Origin: Chitinophaga pinensis DSM 2588
Lineage (GTDB): Bacteria; Bacteroidota; Bacteroidia; Chitinophagales; Chitinophagaceae
Direction: 5' to 3'
Assembly: GCF_000024005.1 (NCBI RefSeq)
Contig: NC_013132.1
Span: forward strand, 7,992,001 to 8,056,000
DNA: 64,000 nt
Shown: positions 35,760-45,273 of the stretch, in pieces
Layout: each line of letters starts with the position of its first letter
Position numbering within the stretch: the stretch's first letter is position 1
Notes under the pieces: generated by a model
Databases searched by the model: none
What the model was told of the DNA's origin: nothing
The model's input: only the letters and a program-made list of their open reading frames with translations
Made by a program: the position numbers and the translations under genes

Positions 35760-38123
35760 ATGGCAACACTCACTAACGAACAAGTACATAACATACAGGC
35801 TTACTGGGAAGCATCCAATTATCTCGCAGCAGCACAGATCTATCTGCAGGATAATCCATTGCTGAAAGATCCGCTGCTGACCGGCCACATCAAACCAAGG
35901 CTCTTAGGTCACTGGGGGACTTCTCCAGGTTTGAACTTTATTTATGTGCATCTTAACAGACTCATTAAATCCAGCGATGCAGATATCCTGTTCATCTGTG
36001 GGCCCGGACACGGCGCACCAGCAGTTCTTGCACAGACCTGGCTGGAAGGGACCTATACGGAGACCTATCCTGAAATTACACAGGATGAAAAAGGAATGAG
36101 ACAGTTCTTCCGGCAATTCTCCACACCTGGAGGTATTCCCAGTCATGTGAGTGCACATACACCCGGGTCTGTTCATGAAGGCGGTGAACTAGGCTATTCC
36201 CTGGCACACGCAGCAGGTGCGGTAATGGATAATCCCCATCTCATAGCAGCCTGCGTAGTTGGTGACGGAGAAGCTGAAACCGGTCCGCTGGCAGGTAGCT
36301 GGAAACAGAACTGTTTCCTCAATCCTGCACGCGATGGAGCTGTATTACCAATACTGCATCTCAACGGTTATAAAATATCCGGTCCTACAGTAATGGGGCG
36401 TATGCCGGATGATGCACTCGCCACCTTATTTAACGGATACGGTTACGCGCCTTTATTTGTACGCGCGGCAGATACGATCGGCACACATCAGGAAATGGCC
36501 ATGGCGCTCGACACAGCTTATGAACGAATTAGAGCAATACAGCAATATGCCAGAGATGGAAAGAAAACAGACGAACGTACCTTATGGCCGCTCATTATAC
36601 TCCGTTCCCCTAAAGGCTGGACAGGTCCTGTCATGTGGAAAGGTAAACCGGTAGAAGGAACGTTCCGCTCCCACCAGGTACCACTGCCCGATGTCAGGGA
36701 AGATCAGGACCAGCTGGCCCTGCTGGAACAATGGTTACGCAGTTATACACCGGAAAAACACTTTACAGCAAATGGCGCTCCACAGGCTGCACTGAAGGCC
36801 CTCGCTCCCATTGGTGACAAACGTATGAGCGCTACGCCATACGCCAATGGCGGCAAAGATGCGCAAGCGCTGGTGATGCCGGATTTCAAAAACTATGCGG
36901 TAACCGTGAATGCTCCTGGTGTTATTATTGCCGAAGGCACACGTGAACTGGGAAAGATGCTACGCGATATTTTCGAACTGAATGAACAGCAGCAAAACTT
37001 CCGTGTGTTCTGTCCTGATGAAACGACTTCCAACAGACTGAACGCGGTGTTTGAAGTCACTAAGCGCTGCTTTATGGAGCACCTGATTGATATAGATGAT
37101 CATTTATCCCCTGATGGCAGGGTCATGGAAGTATTGAGCGAACATCTCTGTCAGGGCTGGCTGGAAGGTTATCTGCTGACCGGCAGACACGGTGTTTTCC
37201 CTTGTTATGAAGCCTTTATCACCATTATCGACTCCATGTTTAATCAACATGCAAAATGGTTGAAAACATGCCGGGAAATCCCCTGGAGAAAAGACCTTCC
37301 CTCGCTGAATTACCTGCTGACTTCTCATAGCTGGCGACAGGATCACAATGGATATAGTCATCAGGGACCAGGTTTTATTGATACCGTCGCCAATAAGAAA
37401 AGCAACGTTATCCGTATCTATCTGCCCCCTGACGCAAACTGTCTGCTGTCTGTCATGGATCACTGCCTGAAAAGCAGGAACTATGTCAATCTGGTGGTAG
37501 CAGGTAAGCAACCTGCCCTGCAATGGCTTAATGTGGAAGACGCAGCGAAACATTGCGCACAGGGTGCTTCTGTGTGGGAATGGGCCAGTAATGACAATGG
37601 TCAGCAACCTGATGTTGTACTCGCCTGTGCCGGAGATGTGCCTACACTTGAAATTATCGCAGCAGCATGGTTACTTAGGAAGCATTTACCTGACTTAAAA
37701 GTAAGAGTTGTGAATGTAGTGGACCTGATGTCGCTCTCTCCGAAAGATTACCATCCGCATGGACTGGAGGCTGCATTATTTACCTCACTTTTCACGGACG
37801 ATACACCCGTAGTATTTGCCTTTCATGGGTATGTAAGGATTGTACATGACCTCGTACATGGACGGCCGCATCCGGCAAGATTCCACCTGAGAGGATTCAT
37901 GGAAGAAGGCACGACCACTACCCCGTTTGATATGGTCGTGCTCAATAAAATGAGCCGCTTCCATCTGGCCATTGCCGCCATCCAGCGGACAGAAAGACAG
38001 CTGGAAAAAGCAGACGAAGTGATCGGCTATTTTGAAGATAAACTGAGTATGCACAACATCTACATCAGGGAATGCCTGGAAGATATGCCTGATATCAGTA
38101 ACTGGAAATGGAGTGATGAATAA
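35760..38123 (+). CDS. xfp: Phosphoketolase (xylulose 5-P/fructose 6-P)
   Basis: A 787-residue thiamine-diphosphate enzyme of usual length. It starts [20 protein letters not shown] and has the family marks [39 protein letters not shown] and the TPP motif [17 protein letters not shown] (about 160-176), then TNKK-like phosphate loop [15 protein letters not shown]. It cleaves xylulose 5-phosphate or fructose 6-phosphate to acetyl phosphate and an aldose phosphate. The upstream acetate kinase uses the acetyl phosphate. Likely co-transcribed. Confidence 0.95.
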   Translation: MATLTNEQVHNIQAYWEASNYLAAAQIYLQDNPLLKDPLLTGHIKPRLLGHWGTSPGLNFIYVHLNRLIKSSDADILFICGPGHGAPAVLAQTWLEGTYTETYPEITQDEKGMRQFFRQFSTPGGIPSHVSAHTPGSVHEGGELGYSLAHAAGAVMDNPHLIAACVVGDGEAETGPLAGSWKQNCFLNPARDGAVLPILHLNGYKISGPTVMGRMPDDALATLFNGYGYAPLFVRAADTIGTHQEMAMALDTAYERIRAIQQYARDGKKTDERTLWPLIILRSPKGWTGPVMWKGKPVEGTFRSHQVPLPDVREDQDQLALLEQWLRSYTPEKHFTANGAPQAALKALAPIGDKRMSATPYANGGKDAQALVMPDFKNYAVTVNAPGVIIAEGTRELGKMLRDIFELNEQQQNFRVFCPDETTSNRLNAVFEVTKRCFMEHLIDIDDHLSPDGRVMEVLSEHLCQGWLEGYLLTGRHGVFPCYEAFITIIDSMFNQHAKWLKTCREIPWRKDLPSLNYLLTSHSWRQDHNGYSHQGPGFIDTVANKKSNVIRIYLPPDANCLLSVMDHCLKSRNYVNLVVAGKQPALQWLNVEDAAKHCAQGASVWEWASNDNGQQPDVVLACAGDVPTLEIIAAAWLLRKHLPDLKVRVVNVVDLMSLSPKDYHPHGLEAALFTSLFTDDTPVVFAFHGYVRIVHDLVHGRPHPARFHLRGFMEEGTTTTPFDMVVLNKMSRFHLAIAAIQRTERQLEKADEVIGYFEDKLSMHNIYIRECLEDMPDISNWKWSDE

Positions 38124-38137
38124 AGTGGACCGGTATT

Positions 38138-38212
38138 AAAAAAATAACACCGGAATAGGACTATTCCGGTGTGCTGCTTAAACCTACAACTGTTACATTA
38201 TCTGTAATCAAA
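38138..38212 (-). ncRNA. Repeated hairpin unit A (small-RNA-like or terminator)
   Basis: Read on the minus strand: TTTG, then TTAC/GTAA half-sites, the block TGTAACAGTTGTAGGTTTA (38197-38179), a 9-bp perfect stem (38169-38161 with 38158-38150, 2-nt centre) and a T-run. Unit B at 38337-38410 has the same flanks but a different stem sequence that still pairs. This is how a small RNA with its own terminator, or a duplicated terminator, would look. No transcript evidence. Confidence 0.4.
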
Positions 38213-38336
38213 TATTTTTACTGCAACAAAAGTACGGGAGCATTTTTGCACGGCTGCTGTACGAAGTCTGGAATTTATTGGACAAATCACGGTTTTTTCA
38301 TTTTGGGGTGTTTTTCAAGGGTATTATAAGGTTTAT

Positions 38337-38410
38337 TTTAAATAAAAACACCGACCTAAGATTAGGTCGGCGGCTTATAAACCTACAACTGTTACACTGT
38401 TAGTAACAAA
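38337..38410 (-). ncRNA. Repeated hairpin unit B (small-RNA-like or terminator)
   Basis: Same layout as unit A: TTTG, GTTAC-N7-GTAAC, TGTAACAGTTGTAGGTTTA (38396-38378), a 9-bp perfect stem (38370-38362 with 38359-38351) and T-rich tail. Stem bases differ from unit A but pairing is kept. It lies downstream of marR and could simply terminate it. The remaining sequence of 38124-38467 shows no gene. Confidence 0.4.
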
Positions 38411-38434
38411 GCGTTTATGAATATTGTCCAAAAC

Positions 38435-38450
38435 AGTTAAATATTTAACT
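38435..38450. promoter_or_regulatory. 16-bp perfect palindrome
   Basis: AGTTAAATATTTAACT is its own reverse complement; TTGTCC and GGACAA arms flank it at 5 and 4 bp. It lies 18 bp past the marR stop, between marR and unit B. It could be a regulator site for unit B or part of a 3' hairpin. Confidence 0.5.
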
Positions 38451-38467
38451 ATTAGGACAAAAAAAGG

Positions 38468-38917
38468 CTATTCTAGTTCAAGATTGCCTTGGATCACCTG
38501 CAAAGATTTAGTGACGTTTTTCAGGTAATCAACAGAAAGTCCTTTACTGGCTTTTTCATGCAATTCTTCCACTATCGGAGCCAGCAGATCGGTAATCTTA
38601 TGGCCTGCTTCTGTCAGGTGAATGATCTTATTTCTTCTGTCTCCCGGATCCTCCACCCTACGCACCAATCCTCTTTTAGAAAGGTTGTCCAGCAGGTAAG
38701 TAATGCTTGTTTTGTCTTTATTCAGCAGATTGGCAATTTCCTGCTGATTGATCTCTCCTTTTTCCGACAGCGTATTGATCACCTGCAACATTTCAAAGGT
38801 CAGATCGATGTTCTGTTCCCGGAGCCTTCGCTGCACGAAATGCCGCATAGCATCCCTGAGATTCGATACAACGGTGCCCAGTGCTTTGAGATGAATAATA
38901 TTGTCGGGTGTTTTCAC
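38468..38917 (-). CDS. MarR-family transcriptional regulator
   Basis: A 149-residue winged-helix protein with LTFEMLQVINTLSEKGEINQQEIANLLNKDKTSITYLLDNLSKRGLVRRVEDPGDRRNK, the full MarR DNA-binding fold and DxRxxK-type wing, plus helices for dimer formation. Target and ligand are unknown. The sequence AGTTGTAGGTTTA, shared with units A and B, occurs just upstream (38953-38941) and may be its operator. It is convergent with phosphoketolase. Confidence 0.9.
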   Translation of the reverse strand: MKTPDNIIHLKALGTVVSNLRDAMRHFVQRRLREQNIDLTFEMLQVINTLSEKGEINQQEIANLLNKDKTSITYLLDNLSKRGLVRRVEDPGDRRNKIIHLTEAGHKITDLLAPIVEELHEKASKGLSVDYLKNVTKSLQVIQGNLELE

Positions 38918-38940
38918 TATGCTAAATTACGGCTATTAGT

Positions 38941-38953
38941 TAAACCTACAACT
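38941..38953. promoter_or_regulatory. Third copy of the TAAACCTACAACT box upstream of marR
   Basis: TAAACCTACAACT here repeats the block found in units A and B. It is inside TAGTT-N8-AACTA, an imperfect palindrome, 24 bp upstream of the marR start, as expected for an autoregulatory site. A TAATTTAG at 38929-38922 could be a -7 box but lies very close to the start codon. Confidence 0.4.
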
Positions 38954-38965
38954 ATTTTTTTGACC

Positions 38966-39961
38966 TTAGAAATATCTCGCGCAACGCGTATTATCCACTT
39001 TGTTATTGTGCGGAAACAAGATCCCAATAGACAGCTCATGCGAGCCCCGCTGGTACCTGGACATACCATTTGTTGTAAGATCATAAGAATATCCCAGGCG
39101 CATATTATCTGACACAAATACCTCCACCATTGCGCTGATCGCACTGCCTTTATACAGCTCGTCCGGTAAAGCCGGTTTCCCCCAAAGATTCACACCTGCC
39201 CGATACGATGCCCCTACCCACATGCGCTCCTGTAACAGCATGAATACATTGAGATCAATATTCGTCGGCCCTTTCAGGTCCTCTTTAATCATGACAGAGG
39301 GCTTCAGCTTAACATCATCAGACAGATACACCACCGTTCCTCCGCTGAGATAAAAATGGCGGGATTTGCGTAAAGTAGAATACAAGGTGCCATTGCCGAA
39401 ATAGATCTTTCCCCCCGTATACGCAGAGAAAAGATCCATGACAGAAAACCCGATAAATGTTCTGTAAGTATTGTAGTAAATACCAAACCGTGCATCCGGC
39501 GCCAGTGTACTTTGTTTACCAAGCGTCAATGCAGGATCGTCTGCATCTACATATTTCCGCGAACTGCCATCTACCGCATACTGTGTCGCGCCGATCCCCA
39601 GCCCGAAACATAAACGACGGTCATTCTCCAATGGGATACGATAAGCATAGAAACCATATAAGGATATTGACTCCTGTGGGCCCAGGCGATCCCAGGTTAT
39701 CTGTGTGCCAAGACCTACCTTTTTGGTGTATACATCAGTTACTCCATCTAAAGCGATTGCACCCGTCTGCGGCGCTCCCTGAAAACCTGCCCATTGCTGA
39801 CGATAAGCGCTGTGCAGATACAACTCCTCCCTGTATCCTGCGTAAGCAGGATTCACACTCAAGCCGTTAAACACATACTGACTAAACTGCACATCCTGCT
39901 GCGCCTGCGTCGAGCAAGTCAGCAGCAGCAAAAAGATGAACAGTAAAAGGCCATTCTTCAT
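38966..39961 (-). CDS. PorP/SprF-family type IX secretion-associated outer-membrane protein
   Basis: A 331-residue barrel protein with signal peptide (MKNGLLLFIFLLLLTCSTQAQ) and the family opening QDVQFSQYVFNGLSVNPAYAGYR. Central LGLGIGATQY-type strands and a C-terminal ELSIGILFP region fit PorP/SprF proteins, which help export or anchor a large surface protein encoded next to them. It lies 4 bp after the giant gene, on the same strand. Confidence 0.9.
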   Translation of the reverse strand: MKNGLLLFIFLLLLTCSTQAQQDVQFSQYVFNGLSVNPAYAGYREELYLHSAYRQQWAGFQGAPQTGAIALDGVTDVYTKKVGLGTQITWDRLGPQESISLYGFYAYRIPLENDRRLCFGLGIGATQYAVDGSSRKYVDADDPALTLGKQSTLAPDARFGIYYNTYRTFIGFSVMDLFSAYTGGKIYFGNGTLYSTLRKSRHFYLSGGTVVYLSDDVKLKPSVMIKEDLKGPTNIDLNVFMLLQERMWVGASYRAGVNLWGKPALPDELYKGSAISAMVEVFVSDNMRLGYSYDLTTNGMSRYQRGSHELSIGILFPHNNKVDNTRCARYF

Positions 39962-39965
39962 AACA

Positions 39966-42900
39966 CTATTTTTGGATCAGTTCTATGTATCCTTTATATA
40001 CTTTTGCGGTACGTGACATATTAATCTTCAGCACATAATAGTAGATGCCCGAAGAGAGTCCCACACCGCCCCAGTTATTAGAATAGTTGAGCGCATGGTA
40101 TACCATACTGCCCCAGCGATTATATATTTCCAACACGGAACCAGGATATTGCTCAATACCTCTCACCACGAAATAATCATTCTTACCATCGCCATTTGCC
40201 GTCACCACATTCGGAATAAACAGATCAGGGGAGATCTCTAAAGGCTGGATAGCAGCCTCGTTATTGCTCAGATCGGGATCTGTTTCACGACCGGAAATAG
40301 TAGCTGAATTTTCCAGCATACCACCATATATGATACGTGAGGTAAATGACAATTGCATCGGCTTATTTACATACAGCGTATCTATATTCCACACCACCTG
40401 ATGCGTACGTGTATTGAAGAACACACGGCCGCCAGTTGCTGTCATATTTGTGATTTCATCCAGCATACCTGAAATATCATCGGTCACGATCACTTGTGAA
40501 GCATGGTCCAGACCTTTATTGTTAACTGTCAGTGTAAAGGTCACCGGATCACCTACAGTTGGTGATTTTGCGATCGTCACACTTTTGATAATAGAAAGGT
40601 CAGCAGAAGTACTGTTGTTGTAGTCTATGTATTTTACACAATTCCCTTTACTGGAAGGATCAGTTACTGTCACCATGATCCTGCCTGTTCCAACTGCGCC
40701 GGATGATAAAGTACTGAAGCCGCCTTTTCCATCTGTATGCGTCGTAGTGATACTACCATCCGGATAGGTGACCAGGATATCTGCACCCGACATAGCGGTG
40801 CCGGTAATTCTCAATAAACCGCCCTCCTGCTTTACAGGATCATTCACTAAAAACACCGGGAACAGTTCTGTAAGCGGCATTCTCATTGTTGAAAAACAAC
40901 CATTCTGGTCTGTTACTGTAACGGAGTAATTACCGGCCGGCAGATTTGTAATTTTATTTCCTGTGGCCCCTGTACTCCATGCAACTCGGTAAGGCGGTGT
41001 ACCACCTGTCGCGGATAAAGTCAATGAACCGGAATTATCGCCATGACAGGTAATGTCTTTTGGAAGAATGATCAATGCAATATCTAATGGCGCAGGCACT
41101 TTTACTGTTGAAACAGCAGATACACAGCTCTTTTCATTCATCACCTGCACACTATAATCACCTCCCCTCAGACCGGCAAATGTATTCTCATCTACCCAGG
41201 CTCCACCATTTAATCTATACTTATAACCGGCGCCCGGCACTGGTATGGTAATACTGCCATCAATGCTACTGTTACAGGTAGCGCTCTTTGTTGTTGTGGT
41301 AAACACCGGCATCGGCGGTACTTCTATTGTGAAGTCTCTTTGATTACGGCAACCGTTTAGCGTTGTTACTTCATAGGTAATGACCGCTGTACCCGGCCTG
41401 ACTCCATGAATATGTCCCGTAGCGCCTATCTCCAGGATATTTGCATCATTGCTGCTCCATACACCTCCCGGAGTGATACACTGCAGATCAGTACCCTGAT
41501 TGTCGATACACACCATGTTCTTGCCGCTGATCGGCGCTACTACCGGAGGCCCTTCCACGACAATCTGCGAGGTAACGGTATTGTCGCATTTGCCGTTATT
41601 GAAGCTATAAATAACTGTATAATTGCCCGGTGCACTTGTAGCAAGATCTATCACACCGGAATGGCTATCAATCTTTAATCCTGCATCCGCAGCAAACGTA
41701 CCACCTGTTGTACCTGTCACAGCAACACTCGCAGTACCTACTGTACAAAATACAGGCTTATCGTATGCAATGCTTGCCTGTGGTAACGGACTGACAATAA
41801 CATTCCTGCTGATCGTGTTCTCACAACCATAATTGTCTCTGATCGCATATACCACTTCAACCGTATCAGCAGTAATTCCCTTTAATAAACCGGTAGCGTC
41901 TATCGTCGCAATAGATGAATTATCTGTCATCCAGGTACCACCTGCAATTGTATTCTGTAATAAAAGTTGCGCTCCTTCACAAACTTCCGAAGCGCCGCTG
42001 ATAGCAGGAACAACAGGCAACTCGTGAATATTTACACTGGTAGTGGTTGTATTGGTACACTGTCCATTACTGAATGTATAGGTGATGGTATGTATACCTG
42101 CTGTACTGTTTTCGAGATCAATTGTTCCTGTTGCAGCATCAATCACCAGCCCACTGTTCGAGGAGTAAGTACCACCCGTGGTACCAGTCTGATTGACAGT
42201 GGCGGTTCCTGATTTACAGAGATCTGGTGTATAATTGATCACCGCTTCCGGTAACTTATTTACAGTAACGGTATCCGTCATCCCCGATGCTGTACAGCCA
42301 CGCGCATCCGTCGCTGTAGCGATATACACAAAACTGCTGTCTTCCAATCTGGGCGCAGCTGTAGTCTGTTGCAGCTGATCATCTGTAATCGCACTGCCTG
42401 CCTGCGGAATAGCGGTCCATGTAAAAGTATAAGGACCAGGTGTATTGCTGGCGGTGGCAGACAGGTTCAGTGTGGTACCCGGACAAACAGCTTTACTGTC
42501 AGCCAAAGCGATCATATCTGGCAAAGCATATACCTGCAAGGTTTTGATAGCTGTTGCGTTACACCCTGTTACATCTGTCACGGTATAGGTAATGTCAGTG
42601 TATCCTGCACTAAGCGCCCTGATCTTTCCATCCGTATCTACTGTCGCAGCAACAGGATTACTGGTCGTCCATATACCGTCTGGCGTACCATTTGAAATGG
42701 TAGCCGATGTCCCTTCACAAATACCTGTTGTAGCAGGAATCATCGTACTGGCAGGCAATATACCCGCCATGGGAATCACCGCGATATCATCCAGCGCGAG
42801 ATCGTTCCCGTTGATACCAGCGGTATTGTTCTGCAGGAAAATATCAGCAGTATTAGCGGGTGCGATAAAAGTAAATGTATATTCCGTCCAGCTGCTGTTG

Positions 42901-44417
42901 TTGATTGCCCCGGTACTGAATGTCACGATACTGCTTCTGTCAGTAGCGATCATGCCGGCCAGTATATCCGGTTTCACAGGAGCAGCCGGATTTGTATTAG
43001 CAGCCCAGAACCGTAATTTATAAGGTTGTCCGATTAATAAATTAGTCAGGCGTTTCCAATAAAAATATTCCCGGTGAAAACCTGCTTTCACTAATAACAT
43101 GTTGCCGGTGCCTGTTGTGTGATCTGTCAGCGAACCACTTTTATCAGTAGCCCGAATAGTATAGTAGCCGTCGCTGATATCATTGCTGCTGTAGTAGTGA
43201 TATGAGGTTCCTGTAAAGGGTGCGGCTATGCCAAAATCTTCTGTCGATATCACACCACATGCCTGCGATATAGCCAGGGGATCGAGTAATGCCAGTTGGG
43301 CAATCACATGTACGGTCTCTCCTGCGGAAACATCAATCGTAGTATTTGTTATACCAGGTATATTTGTAGAATTTGCCCCCGGATCATATATCGTAAATCC
43401 TACGAGATTCCAACCCGCAGGTACCACAGATGACAAGTTATAAGCACCTGCATTCACGGGCAATACAATCGCATTTCCCTTTGCTGCGATCCGTTCATCG
43501 TCTATCCAGATACCATTTTCTGTACGGCTGAAAAGTATGCCACTGCTGGCAGGAACACTTGATGCACACCAGACCTGTTGTGCTGCCGTAATGTGACTAA
43601 AAACGGTATATCGCGTTATATCAGCTACCCAGTTACTGCCATTCCAGCGATAACCATTGGCATAGATAGTACCGTTGTCACCAAAAGCGACATCTGTAGT
43701 ACCAGGCGCTCCCAGATCAAGCGCTGTTCCTCCGGCAAAAGGAAGCGTGAATACATTACCACTGCCGGCGTTGTAATAAACGATGTCACCAGAAGAAGGT
43801 AAAATGTCCAGTCGGGTGGCATTGGTACCTGGTCCTGCCAACAGACTCCAGTCGTCTGTATAAGGTGCTGCTATTGCATTATTTTTCCAGAGGGTACCAT
43901 CTGCTGTCACGATTGCAATACGGCCCTCACCATAACTGATGTCAGTTGCTTTCAGACCTGCATGTGCAGCAGAAGAATAAATAAGTTGTTGATTACTACC
44001 ATCCATAAGGTATGCATCACCGTTAGCATCAATACTGACAAACTGTCCGGGACCAGCTCCGTCTAATGCTATGCCGTTCCATGTGGTCAATATCCATTCA
44101 CTGCTACCGGCCAGGCGATGATAGATCTGTGTATTGGTCAATGCAACCCATAACTCGCCGTTCCCCAGACCAGCAGCAGTCGTACCGTGACTTGCACCGA
44201 TATCGCTGATAGCGTCTGTAGTAAAGGGTTGATCATTCAGGTAATAATCGGGTATGGTAGTCGGACCTCCGTTTACAGCGAATTGAAAATCAGGAGATGA
44301 AGCTTCGTTTAACGTGCTTAGGTGTACGTAGATGTATCCGTTCTGTGCTGTGGCTGATGAGACAAAAGATAGTACGATCAGTAAGATTTTCAATAATCTA
44401 ATGGCAATTCGGTTCAT
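39966..44417 (-). CDS. Giant surface protein with gliding-motility-associated C-terminal domain
   Basis: A 1483-residue secreted protein from the ATG at 44417 (signal IRLLKILLIVLSFVSSATAQ). Residues about 25-330 form a propeller-like region; then a carbohydrate-binding-like segment (about 380-540). Next are repeated Ig/Big2-like domains with IxGAxxVCEGAxLxL motifs, SprB-type repeats (CNSSIDGSI; CHGDNSGSL), a DUF11 domain (DLSIIKSVTIAKSPTVGDPVTF) and a C-terminal export domain (FIPNVVTANGDGKNDYF; IYNRWGSMVYH). The C-terminal domain marks a type IX secretion substrate, paired with the PorP/SprF gene. Probably an adhesin. Confidence 0.88.
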   Translation of the reverse strand: MNRIAIRLLKILLIVLSFVSSATAQNGYIYVHLSTLNEASSPDFQFAVNGGPTTIPDYYLNDQPFTTDAISDIGASHGTTAAGLGNGELWVALTNTQIYHRLAGSSEWILTTWNGIALDGAGPGQFVSIDANGDAYLMDGSNQQLIYSSAAHAGLKATDISYGEGRIAIVTADGTLWKNNAIAAPYTDDWSLLAGPGTNATRLDILPSSGDIVYYNAGSGNVFTLPFAGGTALDLGAPGTTDVAFGDNGTIYANGYRWNGSNWVADITRYTVFSHITAAQQVWCASSVPASSGILFSRTENGIWIDDERIAAKGNAIVLPVNAGAYNLSSVVPAGWNLVGFTIYDPGANSTNIPGITNTTIDVSAGETVHVIAQLALLDPLAISQACGVISTEDFGIAAPFTGTSYHYYSSNDISDGYYTIRATDKSGSLTDHTTGTGNMLLVKAGFHREYFYWKRLTNLLIGQPYKLRFWAANTNPAAPVKPDILAGMIATDRSSIVTFSTGAINNSSWTEYTFTFIAPANTADIFLQNNTAGINGNDLALDDIAVIPMAGILPASTMIPATTGICEGTSATISNGTPDGIWTTSNPVAATVDTDGKIRALSAGYTDITYTVTDVTGCNATAIKTLQVYALPDMIALADSKAVCPGTTLNLSATASNTPGPYTFTWTAIPQAGSAITDDQLQQTTAAPRLEDSSFVYIATATDARGCTASGMTDTVTVNKLPEAVINYTPDLCKSGTATVNQTGTTGGTYSSNSGLVIDAATGTIDLENSTAGIHTITYTFSNGQCTNTTTTSVNIHELPVVPAISGASEVCEGAQLLLQNTIAGGTWMTDNSSIATIDATGLLKGITADTVEVVYAIRDNYGCENTISRNVIVSPLPQASIAYDKPVFCTVGTASVAVTGTTGGTFAADAGLKIDSHSGVIDLATSAPGNYTVIYSFNNGKCDNTVTSQIVVEGPPVVAPISGKNMVCIDNQGTDLQCITPGGVWSSNDANILEIGATGHIHGVRPGTAVITYEVTTLNGCRNQRDFTIEVPPMPVFTTTTKSATCNSSIDGSITIPVPGAGYKYRLNGGAWVDENTFAGLRGGDYSVQVMNEKSCVSAVSTVKVPAPLDIALIILPKDITCHGDNSGSLTLSATGGTPPYRVAWSTGATGNKITNLPAGNYSVTVTDQNGCFSTMRMPLTELFPVFLVNDPVKQEGGLLRITGTAMSGADILVTYPDGSITTTHTDGKGGFSTLSSGAVGTGRIMVTVTDPSSKGNCVKYIDYNNSTSADLSIIKSVTIAKSPTVGDPVTFTLTVNNKGLDHASQVIVTDDISGMLDEITNMTATGGRVFFNTRTHQVVWNIDTLYVNKPMQLSFTSRIIYGGMLENSATISGRETDPDLSNNEAAIQPLEISPDLFIPNVVTANGDGKNDYFVVRGIEQYPGSVLEIYNRWGSMVYHALNYSNNWGGVGLSSGIYYYVLKINMSRTAKVYKGYIELIQK

Positions 44418-44715
44418 AGGTTCTTTGGGAACTACAGGCGACTGTAGGTGGTAATCCACTTATTATACATCAATCCGGTACGTAATTTAGATATATTTAT
44501 GATATAAATATAATATGAAGGTAAAATAATATACCTTCCATCGTTACGGTATACACGAAATCATTGACTTTTATTGTGTTCCGTTTTTGCAGTCAGTTGA
44601 CAACCGGATTAAAAAAAAATGTAAATTAAGGGATACGGCCTGTAAACGGACCGGCCTGAATATTGCAGATTAATGATAAGTCCTTATTAGCGAACATAAA
44701 CACTTTAAACATTCC
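44418..44715. other. Intergenic region, 298 bp
   Basis: Divergent spacer between the giant surface protein and the DUF2147 gene. It has a 6-bp inverted repeat CTACAG/CTGTAG at 44435-44450 and AT-rich stretches, but no clear promoter box or gene. Confidence 0.45.
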
Positions 44716-45153
44716 ATGATGAAAACGCTCGCGCTTCTTTTCTTTTCAATGATCATTGCCACTGGCAGTCTGTTGGCACAAAGCAATACAGCAGATAAGA
44801 TATTAGGTACCTGGCTGAATGAGGAAAAAGACGGTAAGATAGAGATCTATAAATCTGGTAATAAATACTTTGGCAAGCTGGTATGGGGTAAAAACATGTA
44901 TGAACCGGATGGCAGTTCCCGTACGGATATCAAAAACCCCGACACCAAATTACGCAGCCGCAAATTGCAGGACCTGGTAATACTGACCAATTTTTCTTAT
45001 GATGATGATGAATGGGAAGGAGGAAAGATATATGACCCCAAGAGCGGAAAAACATATAGTTGTGTAATGAAATTTAAGGGTGCTTCCTTACAGATCAGGG
45101 GATATATAGGTATCTCGATGCTTGGTCGTACAACGATCTGGACCCGTGGATGA
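44716..45153 (+). CDS. DUF2147 family exported protein
   Basis: A 145-residue protein with signal peptide (ALLFFSMIIATGSLLAQS) and the DUF2147 core: ILGTWLNEEKDGKIEIYKSGNKYFGKLVWG, GGKIYDPKSGKTYSCVMKF and LQIRGYIGISMLGRTTIWTR. This is a small lipocalin-like beta-barrel in the periplasm of unknown function. Single gene, followed by a long hairpin. Confidence 0.88.
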   Translation: MMKTLALLFFSMIIATGSLLAQSNTADKILGTWLNEEKDGKIEIYKSGNKYFGKLVWGKNMYEPDGSSRTDIKNPDTKLRSRKLQDLVILTNFSYDDDEWEGGKIYDPKSGKTYSCVMKFKGASLQIRGYIGISMLGRTTIWTRG

Positions 45154-45168
45154 TAAATAAACAATAAA

Positions 45169-45222
45169 CCGGACAGATTGCGGAAAGCGGCTTTATCCAA
45201 AGTCACTTTCCGCAATCTGCCG
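45169..45222. terminator. Long hairpin between convergent genes
   Basis: CAGATTGCGGAAAG and CTTTCCGCAATCTG pair perfectly, with CCGG outer arms offset by one base and an 18-nt loop. No T-run on either strand. It probably marks the 3' ends of the DUF2147 (+) and DUF5777 (-) messages. Confidence 0.55.
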
Positions 45223-45273
45223 GTCAAACCCTGTTGGCGTAGGTTTGTTGATAAAAGCGTTGTGTCCTTATTA

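Noticed and set aside
45169..45222. Riboswitch or structured regulatory RNA
   Set aside because: A single stem between two convergent 3' ends is explained by transcript ends; no conserved riboswitch core was seen.
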